DNA of 35,306 bases. Origin: a virus. The notes below the pieces were generated by a model. The model worked only from the letters and a program-made list of their open reading frames with translations, ran no database searches and was not told where the DNA came from. Of this stretch, positions 26,471 through 34,271 are shown one piece after another. Where the stretch lies: positions 1 through 35,306 of the IMG/VR virus record IMGVR_UViG_3300032291_002540. The stretch is one strand, 5' to 3'. Both the position numbers and the translations under genes were made by a program. The stretch's first letter is position 1. The number at the start of each line of letters is the position of its first letter.

Positions 26471-27112
26471 ATGGCAATAGATAAAAAAATTATAAGCGAG
26501 ATACAAAGGTATCATTTTATTAATAATTATTTGAACGAGCAAGATGCTCCACCACCCCCACCATTACCAGGAGAAGACCCTGCGGCACTTCCACCGGCGC
26601 CAGGTACAGAACCGGCACCTGCAACAGATGCTCCACCACAGGTTATAGATGTTGAGACAGATACTGAAGTTGAAAAAATAGACGACTCAGGAAAATCTGA
26701 AGAAGAAAGTTCGGACGGAGGAACAGAAGAATTGGAAATTACGGATTTGGTAAAATCACAAGAAAATATTGAAACTAAACAAGAAGAATATTTCAATAAT
26801 TTATTCTCACAAGTTTCAAGTTTAGAATCTAAATTAGGTGAAATGGATATGATTTTAAATAAATTAAATTCATTGGAAGCTAAGATAGAGAAATACAGAG
26901 AAAAAACACCACAAGAAAAGTTGGAGTTAAGAACGTATGATTCATATCCTTTTAATCAAAAACTAACTGATTTCTTTGATGATAAAAAAGAAGAGATGGA
27001 AAAAACAGGAAAAAATGATTATGTTCTAACAACTGATGATGTAACGGACATTAATGACAAGGACATCAAAGATAGTTTCCAATTCAATTTGGACGACGAA
27101 GAAAATATGTAA
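26471..27112 (+). CDS. Proline-rich, acidic, coiled-coil protein (possibly virion internal)
   Basis: This 213-residue protein has three parts. Residues 1-24 are a helix with KKIISE-IQRY and NYLNEQ, both (I/L)-x-E sites. Residues 25-60 are rich in Pro and Ala (DAPPPPPLPGEDPAALPPAP) and are followed by a Glu/Asp/Ser-rich linker to about 95. Residues 100-145 have a heptad pattern (LFSQVSSLESKLGEMDMIL), a likely coiled coil that would oligomerise. The C-terminus is acidic. A flexible linker plus coiled coil suits a structural adaptor or scaffold. No enzymatic motif is present. A hairpin follows. Confidence 0.7.
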   Translation: MAIDKKIISEIQRYHFINNYLNEQDAPPPPPLPGEDPAALPPAPGTEPAPATDAPPQVIDVETDTEVEKIDDSGKSEEESSDGGTEELEITDLVKSQENIETKQEEYFNNLFSQVSSLESKLGEMDMILNKLNSLEAKIEKYREKTPQEKLELRTYDSYPFNQKLTDFFDDKKEEMEKTGKNDYVLTTDDVTDINDKDIKDSFQFNLDDEENM

Positions 27113-27117
27113 AAAAT

Positions 27118-27139
27118 AAAGGTCTCTTAGGAGACCTTT
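27118..27139 (+). terminator. Intrinsic terminator ending the baseplate block
   Basis: A 9-bp perfect stem, AAAGGTCTC (27118-27126) with GAGACCTTT (27131-27139), has loop TTAG and only a short T-run after it. It separates the baseplate unit from the replication unit. Confidence 0.75.
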
Positions 27140-27178
27140 AAAATTTGACTAAAGTCACACTTTCAATTATAATTAAAA

Positions 27179-27186
27179 TATAAATA
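27179..27186 (+). promoter_or_regulatory. TATAAATA element before the SSB gene
   Basis: TATAAATA, the exact T4 late-promoter core, lies 7 bp before the ATG at 27194. It differs from the TATTTATA form used by the structural genes and may mark another class of control element, or be chance in AT-rich DNA. Confidence 0.35.
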
Positions 27187-27193
27187 TATAAAC

Positions 27194-28042
27194 ATGAACA
27201 CACTAGACGCCGTATTGGCACAGTACGAAAAAAGTCAAACATCGGGCGGGGCCCAGAACAGAATGTCGCAAGACGAAAGAATGAAAAAGTATTTCGCCCT
27301 TATTTTGGGTGATAAAGAAAAAACAGGTCAAAGGAGAATTAGAATCCTCCCAACGCCAGATGGTTCTTCACCATTCAAAGAAGCTTGGTATCATGAAATC
27401 CAAGTAGGTGGTCAATGGCAAAAGTTTTATGACCCAGGAAAGAACGACAACGAGCGTTCACCACTTAACGAAGTTTATGAAGAACTTATGTCTACAGGTA
27501 AAGAGTCAGACAAAGAACTTGCAAAACAATACAAATCTCGTAAATTTTATATTGTAAAAGTTATTGACCGCGACCATGAAGAGGACGGACCAAAGTTTTG
27601 GAGATTTAAGCACAACTATAAGAATGATGGTATCTTGGATAAAATCATTCCAATTTGGAGAAACAAGGGTGACATTACCGACCCTGAAAAAGGTAGAGAC
27701 CTCATAATTGAGTTAAGCAAATCCAAGACACCAAAGGGTAAAGAATACACCACAGTATCAACAATTATGTACGATGACCCATGTCCTGTACATGAAGATA
27801 AAAATCAGGCTAAAGCTTGGATTAATGACGAACTAACTTGGTTAGGTGTTTATTCCAAAAAACCTGTTGATTATCTTGAGGCAATTGCACGAGGAGAAAC
27901 TCCAAAGTGGGATAGTGATAAAGGTGGGTATGTTTATGGTGACAGTACTCAATCTGAAACATCTATCGGTGGAAAATCAACAAAGTCATCTTATGTTGAC
28001 CCACAAGAGGAAGACGAAGCAGACGAAAATTTACCATTTTAG
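27194..28042 (+). CDS. Single-stranded DNA-binding protein, T4 gp32-like
   Basis: gp32 coats single-stranded DNA during replication and recombination. This 282-residue protein is close to T4 gp32 (301) in size and layout. A basic N-terminal arm with RMSQDERMKKYFAL precedes GQRRIRILPTPDGSSPFKEA, then KFYIVKVIDRDHEEDGPKFW and the basic FKHNYKNDGILDKI. A Ser-rich linker and a highly acidic tail QEEDEADENLPF end the protein. The zinc-binding Cys set of T4 gp32 is not evident; only DPCPVH is seen. The tail ends in L-P-F, like bacterial SSB tips, which bind repair and replication partners. It heads the replication block and is followed by a strong terminator, as expected for an abundant protein. 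Confidence 0.88.
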   Translation: MNTLDAVLAQYEKSQTSGGAQNRMSQDERMKKYFALILGDKEKTGQRRIRILPTPDGSSPFKEAWYHEIQVGGQWQKFYDPGKNDNERSPLNEVYEELMSTGKESDKELAKQYKSRKFYIVKVIDRDHEEDGPKFWRFKHNYKNDGILDKIIPIWRNKGDITDPEKGRDLIIELSKSKTPKGKEYTTVSTIMYDDPCPVHEDKNQAKAWINDELTWLGVYSKKPVDYLEAIARGETPKWDSDKGGYVYGDSTQSETSIGGKSTKSSYVDPQEEDEADENLPF

Positions 28043-28048
28043 TATAAC

Positions 28049-28079
28049 GGGTGGGGGATAACCCCACCCTTAATTTTAT
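28049..28079 (+). terminator. Strong intrinsic terminator after the SSB gene
   Basis: An 8-bp GC-rich stem, GGGTGGGG (28049-28056) with CCCCACCC (28062-28069), is followed by TTAATTTTA. It would isolate the abundant SSB transcript from the downstream recombination genes. Confidence 0.88.
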
Positions 28080-28082
28080 CAT

Positions 28083-28373
28083 ATGACATTTAAAGAAGAA
28101 ATTGAATTGCAACTAAGAGACAATAAAATGTTATCTTACGAGATATTGAGCCAATTAAAAGATAAGGGGTATGCGTCTGGCAGACCAAAACAAATAGGTG
28201 ATACTGTTTTATTTGGAATGGTTGAACAAGAAGATAAAGGAGAGAAGTTTTTAAAACTAATAACCTTTCACGAAGAAGAGATTGGTGTTCTTTATGAAGA
28301 GAACAGTGGAGAGTACTCTAATAAAAAATCTGATAAACTTCCAAGACTTAAAAAAATAGAAAATGGCGATTAA
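28083..28373 (+). CDS. Hypothetical protein between SSB and UvsX
   Basis: This 96-residue charged protein has an N-terminal helix (FKEEIELQLRDNKMLSYEIL) and then short strands (GDTVLFGMVEQ, KFLKLITFHEEEIGVLY). The C-terminus is basic. It has no recognised family, and no T4 neighbour of gp32 matches it clearly. It overlaps the UvsX start by 11 bp, so the two are co-translated and may cooperate in loading or regulating the recombinase. Confidence 0.65.
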   Translation: MTFKEEIELQLRDNKMLSYEILSQLKDKGYASGRPKQIGDTVLFGMVEQEDKGEKFLKLITFHEEEIGVLYEENSGEYSNKKSDKLPRLKKIENGD

Positions 28374-29352
28374 GAAAAAAGAAGGAACTACATCTTCAGG
28401 ATTTAAAGATAAGTTTTCAACTAAAACAAAATATAAAGAAACAAGTTATTATAACTGTGGTGAGGCATTCTTAAGTGCTTGTGGAATACTTGGTCCTGTG
28501 ATGGGAGGTATTAATATGTTCTTGGGTCATAGTAATAGTTCTAAAACAACTGCTATGATATTGGCGGCTGCGGATGCTCAAAAGAAAGGACATTTACCTG
28601 TTTTTATTATAACAGAAAAAAAATGGAGTTGGGAACATGCAGTTGAATTGGGTTTGCAGGCAAATAAAAATGAAGACGGTGAATGGGATGGTGATTTCAT
28701 CTTTAATGACGGGTTTGATTATATAGAACAAGTTACGGATTTTATAAATGAAGTTATTGACGCTCAGGAGAAAGGAGAGATTAAACAATCTATTTTATTT
28801 CTTTGGGATTCTGTTGGTTCAATTCCATGTAAAATGACTTTTGATGGTAAAGGAGGAAAGCAACATAATGCGGCAACACTTGCGGACAAAATTGGTATGG
28901 GAGTTCACTCAAGAATTTCTAAATCAAAAAAAGAAGATTATGCGTATTATAACACATTAGTTGTTGTTAATCAGCCTTGGGTCGCTCTTCCTGATAATCC
29001 ATTTGGACAACCAACAATTAAGGCAAAAGGTGGGGAAGCATTATGGTTAGCATCTTCATTAGTGTTTCTTTTTGGTAATCAGGCAAGTGCTGGTATTAAT
29101 CACATCACAGCAACTAAAGGAGGAAGAACGGTCAGATACGCAATTAGGACCAAAATTTCAATCTTAAAGAATCACGTAAATGGTTTAGGTTATAGTGACG
29201 GTAAATTAATTGCTGTCCCACAAGGATATATTGAAGATACTAAGGAGTCTTTGGAAAAATATAAGAAAGAATATTCCCAATATTGGAATGCTATACTTGG
29301 TGGTGATGGTGAAATCAAACTTGATGAAAGTGATGATGAGATAACAGAATAG
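28363..29352 (+). CDS. uvsX: UvsX-like RecA-family recombinase
   Basis: In T4, UvsX forms filaments on single-stranded DNA, exchanges strands and starts recombination-dependent replication. This 329-residue protein has a UvsX-style Walker A, GHSNSSKTT (55-63), where Ser stands in place of the canonical Gly before Lys, as T4 UvsX has Phe there (GPSKSFKS). Walker B is SILFLWDSVGSIP, and VVVNQPW precedes a loop rich in Gly and Lys (KAKGGEALW). The acidic C-terminus DESDDEITE matches the family's acidic tail. T4 UvsX has 391 residues, so this is somewhat short. It overlaps the preceding gene by 11 bp. Confidence 0.88.
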   Translation: MAIKKKEGTTSSGFKDKFSTKTKYKETSYYNCGEAFLSACGILGPVMGGINMFLGHSNSSKTTAMILAAADAQKKGHLPVFIITEKKWSWEHAVELGLQANKNEDGEWDGDFIFNDGFDYIEQVTDFINEVIDAQEKGEIKQSILFLWDSVGSIPCKMTFDGKGGKQHNAATLADKIGMGVHSRISKSKKEDYAYYNTLVVVNQPWVALPDNPFGQPTIKAKGGEALWLASSLVFLFGNQASAGINHITATKGGRTVRYAIRTKISILKNHVNGLGYSDGKLIAVPQGYIEDTKESLEKYKKEYSQYWNAILGGDGEIKLDESDDEITE

Positions 29353-29359
29353 CATTTAT
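29353..29359 (+). promoter_or_regulatory. Weak TATTTAT-like element before the exonuclease gene
   Basis: CATTTAT differs from the motif at its first base and lies 38 bp before the GTG at 29398. It may be a weak member of the set. Confidence 0.25.
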
Positions 29360-29397
29360 TTAGAAACAATTTTTTATCACGAGTATAATTTTATAAA

Positions 29398-30402
29398 GTG
29401 GGTAAAACACTTTTGGTTGACGGAAACAATTTATTTAAAATAGGTTTTCACGGGGCTAAGGACCTGTTTAACGACGGTTCTCATGTTGGTGGAGTATATC
29501 ACTTCATTAATACTTTGAGACGATTTTTGGAGGAGCACAATCACGACAAGGTGGTTGTGTTTTGGGACGGGGATTCTAATTCCTCTGCAAGAAAAAAAAT
29601 ATATCCACAGTATAAGGAGAACAGAAGACTTAGTGATATGAATGACGAAAAGTATGATTCATATCTAACTCAAATGTCTCGCGTTAAAGAATACCTTGAA
29701 GAAGTATTTGTAAGACAAGTTGAGATGGTTGATAACGAGGCGGATGACCTTATAGCTTATTATTGTAAAATTGCTAAAGATGAGAAAATTATTATATTTT
29801 CGGCGGATAAAGATTTAACACAATTGATAAGCGAAACCGTCACTATATTCTCACCAATCAATAAACAATACTATAAGATGGGAGATAAGATTACCATCAA
29901 CAAAGTTGAAATACCACATCAAAATGTTCTCATTTGTAAAGTATTCACTGGTGACAAGTCAGATAATATAGATGGTATTGAAGGATTGGGGGAAAAAACA
30001 TTAGTTAAATACTTCCCTGAATTGCAGGAAAAATCCTGCACAATCCAAGAAATATTAGACAATGCACGAAATATCCCGCAAAATAAACCAATTAAAAGTT
30101 TATCTAATATTTTGACTGGTAAAACAAAAAGTGGTATGTTTGGTGAGGAATTTTACAATACAAATAAGTTGATTGTTGATTTAAACAATCCACTAATTAC
30201 CGATGAAGGTAAAGAATTGGTAGAGCAAATTCATAAAGACACAATAGACCCCACCGACAGAGGATATAAAAATCTAATGAGAATGATGGTTAAAGATGGG
30301 ATGTTCAAGTTTCTTCCTAAGAATGACGAAGCTTGGGTAGATTTCCTTAGACCATTTATGAAACTGACAAGAAAAGAAAAAAGAAACACAAATAAAAATT
30401 AA
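29398..30402 (+). CDS. RNase H / 5'-3' exonuclease of the FEN family (T4 Rnh-like)
   Basis: This 334-residue FEN-type nuclease removes RNA primers and 5' flaps. The N-terminus LLVDGNNLF supplies the first metal-binding Asp. Further acidic sites lie in VVVFWDGDSNSSARK, NEADDLIAYY and FSADKDLTQLI. GDKSDNIDGIEGLGEKTLVK is the helix-three-turn-helix that holds DNA. T4 Rnh is 305 residues. Translation starts at GTG 29398. The next Met is near residue 80, after the catalytic Asp, so GTG is required. It sits between UvsX and a small gene before gp41, where primer removal belongs. Confidence 0.88.
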   Translation: MGKTLLVDGNNLFKIGFHGAKDLFNDGSHVGGVYHFINTLRRFLEEHNHDKVVVFWDGDSNSSARKKIYPQYKENRRLSDMNDEKYDSYLTQMSRVKEYLEEVFVRQVEMVDNEADDLIAYYCKIAKDEKIIIFSADKDLTQLISETVTIFSPINKQYYKMGDKITINKVEIPHQNVLICKVFTGDKSDNIDGIEGLGEKTLVKYFPELQEKSCTIQEILDNARNIPQNKPIKSLSNILTGKTKSGMFGEEFYNTNKLIVDLNNPLITDEGKELVEQIHKDTIDPTDRGYKNLMRMMVKDGMFKFLPKNDEAWVDFLRPFMKLTRKEKRNTNKN

Positions 30403-30405
30403 ATT

Positions 30406-30858
30406 ATGAAAGAGCAAGACATTACGAAACTAGAGTTCCTTTTGACACTTAACGACAACATCGTGGTTCAAAGATTCTTTAATGTAAAAGGGTTCAACCC
30501 AAAGGCAAAAAACTCTGTAGACTTGTATGAGTTTATGAAGGACGTTGCTGATACATTGAAGTATGATATGAAAATGAAAACCGTTATCTACATGTTAGAC
30601 AATAAGGAGTCAATTATGCATGATTCAAATGTAATGGAAACATCATTCACTGATGGACCTGAAAATTTTAACATGTATATTAAACTTGGAGAACAGACAA
30701 TTTGTCATAGAATTTTTGACGGAAAAATGTTCCCACCAAAAGTTCGTTATACTGTGGATGTAAGACCATATCTTAAAGATTTGTTAAAAGGACTAACTGA
30801 CATTTTTTCAGCACAGAAATTATATTTCAAATATCTAGGATACGACTTGAGTAAGTAA
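30406..30858 (+). CDS. Conserved-looking hypothetical protein with internal duplication
   Basis: This 150-residue protein appears to be built from two related halves. The first contains DNIVVQRFFNVKGFNPKAKN, then SVDLYEFMKDVADTL. The second contains EQTICHRIFDGKMFPPKVRY, then TVDVRPYLKDLLKGL. Both read strand, (Q/H)-R-(F/I)-F, a Lys-rich Phe-Pro turn, V-D-(V/L), then an amphipathic helix. No known domain was recognised. The gene lies between the Rnh-like nuclease (3-bp gap) and gp41, so a replication role (for example a helicase or primase accessory) is possible but unproven. Confidence 0.7.
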   Translation: MKEQDITKLEFLLTLNDNIVVQRFFNVKGFNPKAKNSVDLYEFMKDVADTLKYDMKMKTVIYMLDNKESIMHDSNVMETSFTDGPENFNMYIKLGEQTICHRIFDGKMFPPKVRYTVDVRPYLKDLLKGLTDIFSAQKLYFKYLGYDLSK

Positions 30859-30887
30859 GTATTTAATTAATAGAGAGGTCTAAAATT

Positions 30888-32273
30888 ATGATGAAAAATT
30901 TTGAGTATTTAGGTAACACCTTTCAGCTTCAGCTGATAAATCAAATAGTTCTCGACAAGACCTTTTCCGCCGCAATCATAGATGTTTTAGAAAGTTCATA
31001 TTTTGATAACAAGTATTTTAAGATTATCACACAGATGATTAGAGAGTATCATAAAAAATATGAATCATCACCATCTTTTGATACTCTTGAACAAATTGTA
31101 AAGTCCGAAATTTCACAAGAACTTGTTTCTAAAATTGTTTTGGATACACTGAAACAAATTAAAAATGCACCTCTTGAAGGTTCAGTCTTTGTACAGGAAA
31201 GAGGATTGAAGTTTTGTAAACAACAGGAGCTTCAGAAAGCGATGGAGAGGGCACAGAAAATTATCAACGAAGGAGACTTTGAATCGTATGATAAAGTTGA
31301 AGGGTTGATTAGAGATGCTTTGCAAGTCGGACAAATTGAAACAGGTACCGAAGATGTATTTCAGAATCTTGAAACTGTGTTGGATGAAGATTATAGACAC
31401 CCAATACCGATGGGTATTCATGGTATTGATAACCTTCTTAAAGGAGGTTTAGCTAAAGGTGAGATTGGTGTGATATTGGCTCCAACAGGTGTAGGTAAAA
31501 CTACAATCCTAACTAAAATTGCCAATACAGCATTTAACATGGGATATAATGTTCTTCAAATCTTCTTCGAAGACAATCCAAAAATCGTACAAAGAAAACA
31601 CTTTACGATATGGACTGGAATCGAACCAGATAACTTGGCAAACCATAAAGAAGATGTTATTGCAAAAATAACCGAGATTCAAGAAACAATGAAGAATAAG
31701 TTAATTCTAAAAAAGTTAGCTTCAGACACAATGACCATGAATCAGATTAAAAATCAGGTTAGAAAAATGATAGCTGATGGTAACAGAATTGATATGATTT
31801 TATTAGACTATATTGATTGTGTTTTACCTGAAAGTACATCTAAAGATGAGTGGAAGGCAGAAGGTTCTGTAATGAGAGGTTTTGAATCTATGTGTCACGA
31901 ATTGGATATTGCGGGATGGACAGCAACTCAAGGAAATAGGGCATCAATCTCATCCGAAGTTGTAACTACAGACCAAATGGGGGGCTCTATTAAAAAGGCT
32001 CAAGTGGGACATGTGATTATCACAGTTGCAAAAACATTACAACAAAAAGAAATGAATTTGGCAACAATCGCAATTACCAAGTCAAGGCTAGGAAAGGATG
32101 GTGTGGTATTCGAAAACTGTAAGTTCAACAATGAACTTCTCGAGATAGACACAGAATCATCAGTTACATTCTTGGGATTCGAAGAACAGAAAGAGGAAAA
32201 GAATAGAGATAGGGTAAGAGAACTCTTGGAAAAGAGAAAACAAAAAGAAGAATCAAAAAAACAAACAAACTAA
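30888..32273 (+). CDS. Replicative DNA helicase, T4 gp41/DnaB-like
   Basis: This 461-residue ring helicase unwinds the fork 5' to 3'. A DnaB-like N-terminal helical domain ends near 150. The RecA-like core has Walker A APTGVGKTTILTKIA (from about 196), Walker B MILLDYID (about 302-309), and a later WTATQGNRAS segment typical of DnaB motif 3. T4 gp41 has 475 residues. The charged C-terminus (EQKEEKNRDRVRELLEKRKQ) is likely helical. Tandem ATGs at 30888 and 30891 both suit; AGAGAGG upstream is one of the few Shine-Dalgarno-like sequences here. A hairpin follows the gene. Confidence 0.9.
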   Translation: MMKNFEYLGNTFQLQLINQIVLDKTFSAAIIDVLESSYFDNKYFKIITQMIREYHKKYESSPSFDTLEQIVKSEISQELVSKIVLDTLKQIKNAPLEGSVFVQERGLKFCKQQELQKAMERAQKIINEGDFESYDKVEGLIRDALQVGQIETGTEDVFQNLETVLDEDYRHPIPMGIHGIDNLLKGGLAKGEIGVILAPTGVGKTTILTKIANTAFNMGYNVLQIFFEDNPKIVQRKHFTIWTGIEPDNLANHKEDVIAKITEIQETMKNKLILKKLASDTMTMNQIKNQVRKMIADGNRIDMILLDYIDCVLPESTSKDEWKAEGSVMRGFESMCHELDIAGWTATQGNRASISSEVVTTDQMGGSIKKAQVGHVIITVAKTLQQKEMNLATIAITKSRLGKDGVVFENCKFNNELLEIDTESSVTFLGFEEQKEEKNRDRVRELLEKRKQKEESKKQTN

Positions 32274-32321
32274 ATATCTACTTTTTGTGAAAAAAAATTA
32301 TTATTTTTAATGAAAAATATG

Positions 32322-32340
32322 GGTCGCATACACTGCGACC
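32322..32340 (+). terminator. Hairpin after the helicase gene
   Basis: A 7-bp GC-rich stem, GGTCGCA (32322-32328) with TGCGACC (32334-32340), has loop TACAC. The T-run is weak (TTATATTT). It lies just before a TATTTATA element, so it may end helicase transcripts. Confidence 0.65.
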
Positions 32341-32343
32341 TTA

Positions 32344-32351
32344 TATTTATA
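32344..32351 (+). promoter_or_regulatory. TATTTATA element before the ribonucleotide reductase gene
   Basis: TATTTATA lies 51 bp before the chosen ATG at 32403, right after a hairpin. An upstream in-frame ATG at 32310 would precede this element, so 32403 is preferred. Confidence 0.45.
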
Positions 32352-32402
32352 TCTAAAATCGACGATTTTTTAATAAAAAAACAACAGTATAAAAAGAAAC
32401 AA

Positions 32403-32927
32403 ATGGAAATTTCGAACAGAATTTTGTCGGATATTACTGTGTATATGAAATATGCAAAGTATATCCCTGAACTAAAGAGAAGAGAGACGTGGCAAGAGTT
32501 GGTCACAAGAAACATGGAAATGCATATCAAACATTATCCACAACTTGAAAAAGAGATTAGAGAGAATTACATGTATGTATTCAAGAAGCAAGTTCTACCC
32601 TCAATGAGGTCAATGCAATTCGCAGGAAAACCTATTGAGATTTCACCAAACAGAATTTACAACTGTGCATTCGCACCGATTGATGATTGGAGAGTATTCT
32701 CTGAAATTATGTTCTTGTTGTTAGGTGGAACAGGTGTTGGATATTCGGTTCAAAAACATCACGTTGACGCATTACCTGAAATCCAAAAACCAAACAAAGA
32801 AAGGTCAAGAAGATGGTTGGTTGCGGATTCTATCGAAGGATGGGCAGACGCTGTTAAAGCTATTGTTAAATCATATTTCTTTGGTGGTTCACATATTGAA
32901 TTTGATTTTAGTGATATTAGAGCTTAA
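32403..32927 (+). CDS. B12-dependent ribonucleotide reductase, N-terminal part (ends at in-frame TAA)
   Basis: From ATG 32403 this reads 174 residues with the class II (adenosylcobalamin) reductase pattern: KYAKYIPELKRRETWQELV, then VLPSMRSMQFAGKPIE, RIYNCAFAPIDDW (with the conserved Cys), and FLLLGGTGVGYSVQKHHV. It ends SHIEFDFSDIRA-stop. In this family the same stretch reads D-I-R-x-K-G-A-R-L, so the TAA at 32925-32927 stands where Lys is expected. The frame then continues without a gap into the next entry. Either this is a recent nonsense mutation, a sequence error, or a split gene. Class II enzymes reduce ribonucleotides with or without oxygen and need vitamin B12. Confidence 0.85.
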   Translation: MEISNRILSDITVYMKYAKYIPELKRRETWQELVTRNMEMHIKHYPQLEKEIRENYMYVFKKQVLPSMRSMQFAGKPIEISPNRIYNCAFAPIDDWRVFSEIMFLLLGGTGVGYSVQKHHVDALPEIQKPNKERSRRWLVADSIEGWADAVKAIVKSYFFGGSHIEFDFSDIRA

Positions 32928-32939
32928 GGTGCAAGATTA

Positions 32940-34265
32940 GTGACATCAGGTGGAAAGGCACCTGGTCCTCAACCACTTAAAGAATGTCTTATCAAACTTG
33001 AAGGTATTCTTGATTCAAAAGAAAATGGTGAGAGGTTAAAACCAATTGAAGTTCATGATATGGTGTGTCATATTGCTGATGCGGTATTAGCTGGTGGTAT
33101 CAGAAGAGCCGCCCTTATCTCATTGTTATCTGCAACTGATGATGAAATGATTGGTTGTAAGTCAGGAGCTTGGTGGGAAACAAACCCACAGAGAGGTAGG
33201 TCAAATAACTCAGCGGTGTTGCTTAGACACAAAATTACTAAAGACTACTTCATGGACCTTTGGAAGAGAATTGAAGCAAGTGGAGCAGGTGAGCCCGGTA
33301 TCTACTTAACTAATGATAAAGATTGGGGAACTAACCCTTGTTGTGAAATTGCTTTGAGACCATTCCAATTCTGTAACCTTACAGAGGTAAACGTGTCTAA
33401 TGTTGTATCACAAGAAGATTATGAAGATAGAGTTAGGGCAGCATCGTTCTTAGGAACTCTACAAGCTGGTTACACTAACTTCCACTATCTAAGACCAATT
33501 TGGCAAAGAACAACTGAGAAAGATGCGTTGATTGGAATTTCCATGACAGGTATTGGTTCAGGTGCGGTTTTGAAATTAGATATGAAAGCAGCGGCAAAAG
33601 TTGTTAAAGAAGAAAATAAAAGGGTTGCTGAGTTGTTGAATATCAATCCAGCGGCTAGAGCAACTACAGTTAAACCTGCGGGAACAACATCATTAACCCT
33701 CGGTACATCATCAGGGATTCATGCTTGGCATAATGAATATTATATTAGAAGAGTAAGGGTTGGTAAGAACGAAGCGATATACACTTACTTAAACGAAAAT
33801 CATCCTGAATTAGTTGAAGATGAATATTTCAGACCACATGACACAGCGGTTATTGGTATCCCACAAAAAGCACCTGAAGGGTCTATTTTGAGAAACGAAT
33901 CACCAATCCAACTTCTTGAGAGAGTTAAGAAAGTTCATATGGAATGGATTAAACCAGGTCACAGAACAGGAAATAATTCTCACAATGTATCGGCTACTGT
34001 GTCTATTAGAGAACACGAATGGCCTGCAGTTGGTGAGTGGATGTGGGAAAATAGAGACCATTATAATGGATTATCGGTTCTACCATATGACGGAGGTACG
34101 TATATTCAAGCACCGTTTGAAGATTGTACCAAAGAAAAATATGATGAGTTGATGGAAACACTCCATGATGTTGATTTGTCTAACATTGTTGAAATGGATG
34201 ACGATACAGATTTGAGTGGTGAAGTCGCTTGTGCCGGTGGAGCATGTGAAGTAACATTAGTATAA
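32940..34265 (+). CDS. B12-dependent ribonucleotide reductase, C-terminal catalytic part
   Basis: This is the same reading frame as the preceding part, from a GTG 12 bp after the TAA; the GTG codes a Val in the conserved G-A-R-L-V-T-S-G-G-K-A-P-G-P loop. It gives 441 residues. The active-site segment WGTNPCCEIALRPFQFCNLT holds the thiyl-radical Cys, the Glu and the partner Cys. TVKPAGTTSLTLGTSSGIH is the substrate phosphate loop region. The C-terminal CAGGACEVTLV provides the redox-active Cys pair. All catalytic residues are intact. With the upstream part the protein would be 620 residues. AAGG eight or so bases before the GTG could allow reinitiation, but these bases are also codons of the conserved loop. 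Confidence 0.88.
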   Translation: MTSGGKAPGPQPLKECLIKLEGILDSKENGERLKPIEVHDMVCHIADAVLAGGIRRAALISLLSATDDEMIGCKSGAWWETNPQRGRSNNSAVLLRHKITKDYFMDLWKRIEASGAGEPGIYLTNDKDWGTNPCCEIALRPFQFCNLTEVNVSNVVSQEDYEDRVRAASFLGTLQAGYTNFHYLRPIWQRTTEKDALIGISMTGIGSGAVLKLDMKAAAKVVKEENKRVAELLNINPAARATTVKPAGTTSLTLGTSSGIHAWHNEYYIRRVRVGKNEAIYTYLNENHPELVEDEYFRPHDTAVIGIPQKAPEGSILRNESPIQLLERVKKVHMEWIKPGHRTGNNSHNVSATVSIREHEWPAVGEWMWENRDHYNGLSVLPYDGGTYIQAPFEDCTKEKYDELMETLHDVDLSNIVEMDDDTDLSGEVACAGGACEVTLV

Positions 34266-34271
34266 CAACCT

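Noticed and set aside
32310-32402. Upstream ATG start for the ribonucleotide reductase
   Set aside because: The 31 added residues span a hairpin and the TATTTATA element and are low-complexity; the family match begins after ATG 32403.
32925-32927. TAA reassigned to an amino acid in this phage
   Set aside because: TAA ends many genes here (for example at 4756, 5801, 14124 and 30402), often directly before the next start, so reassignment is not credible.
32880-32960. Intron or intein at the break in the reductase
   Set aside because: The conserved sequence is continuous on both sides with only one codon changed, so no inserted element is present.
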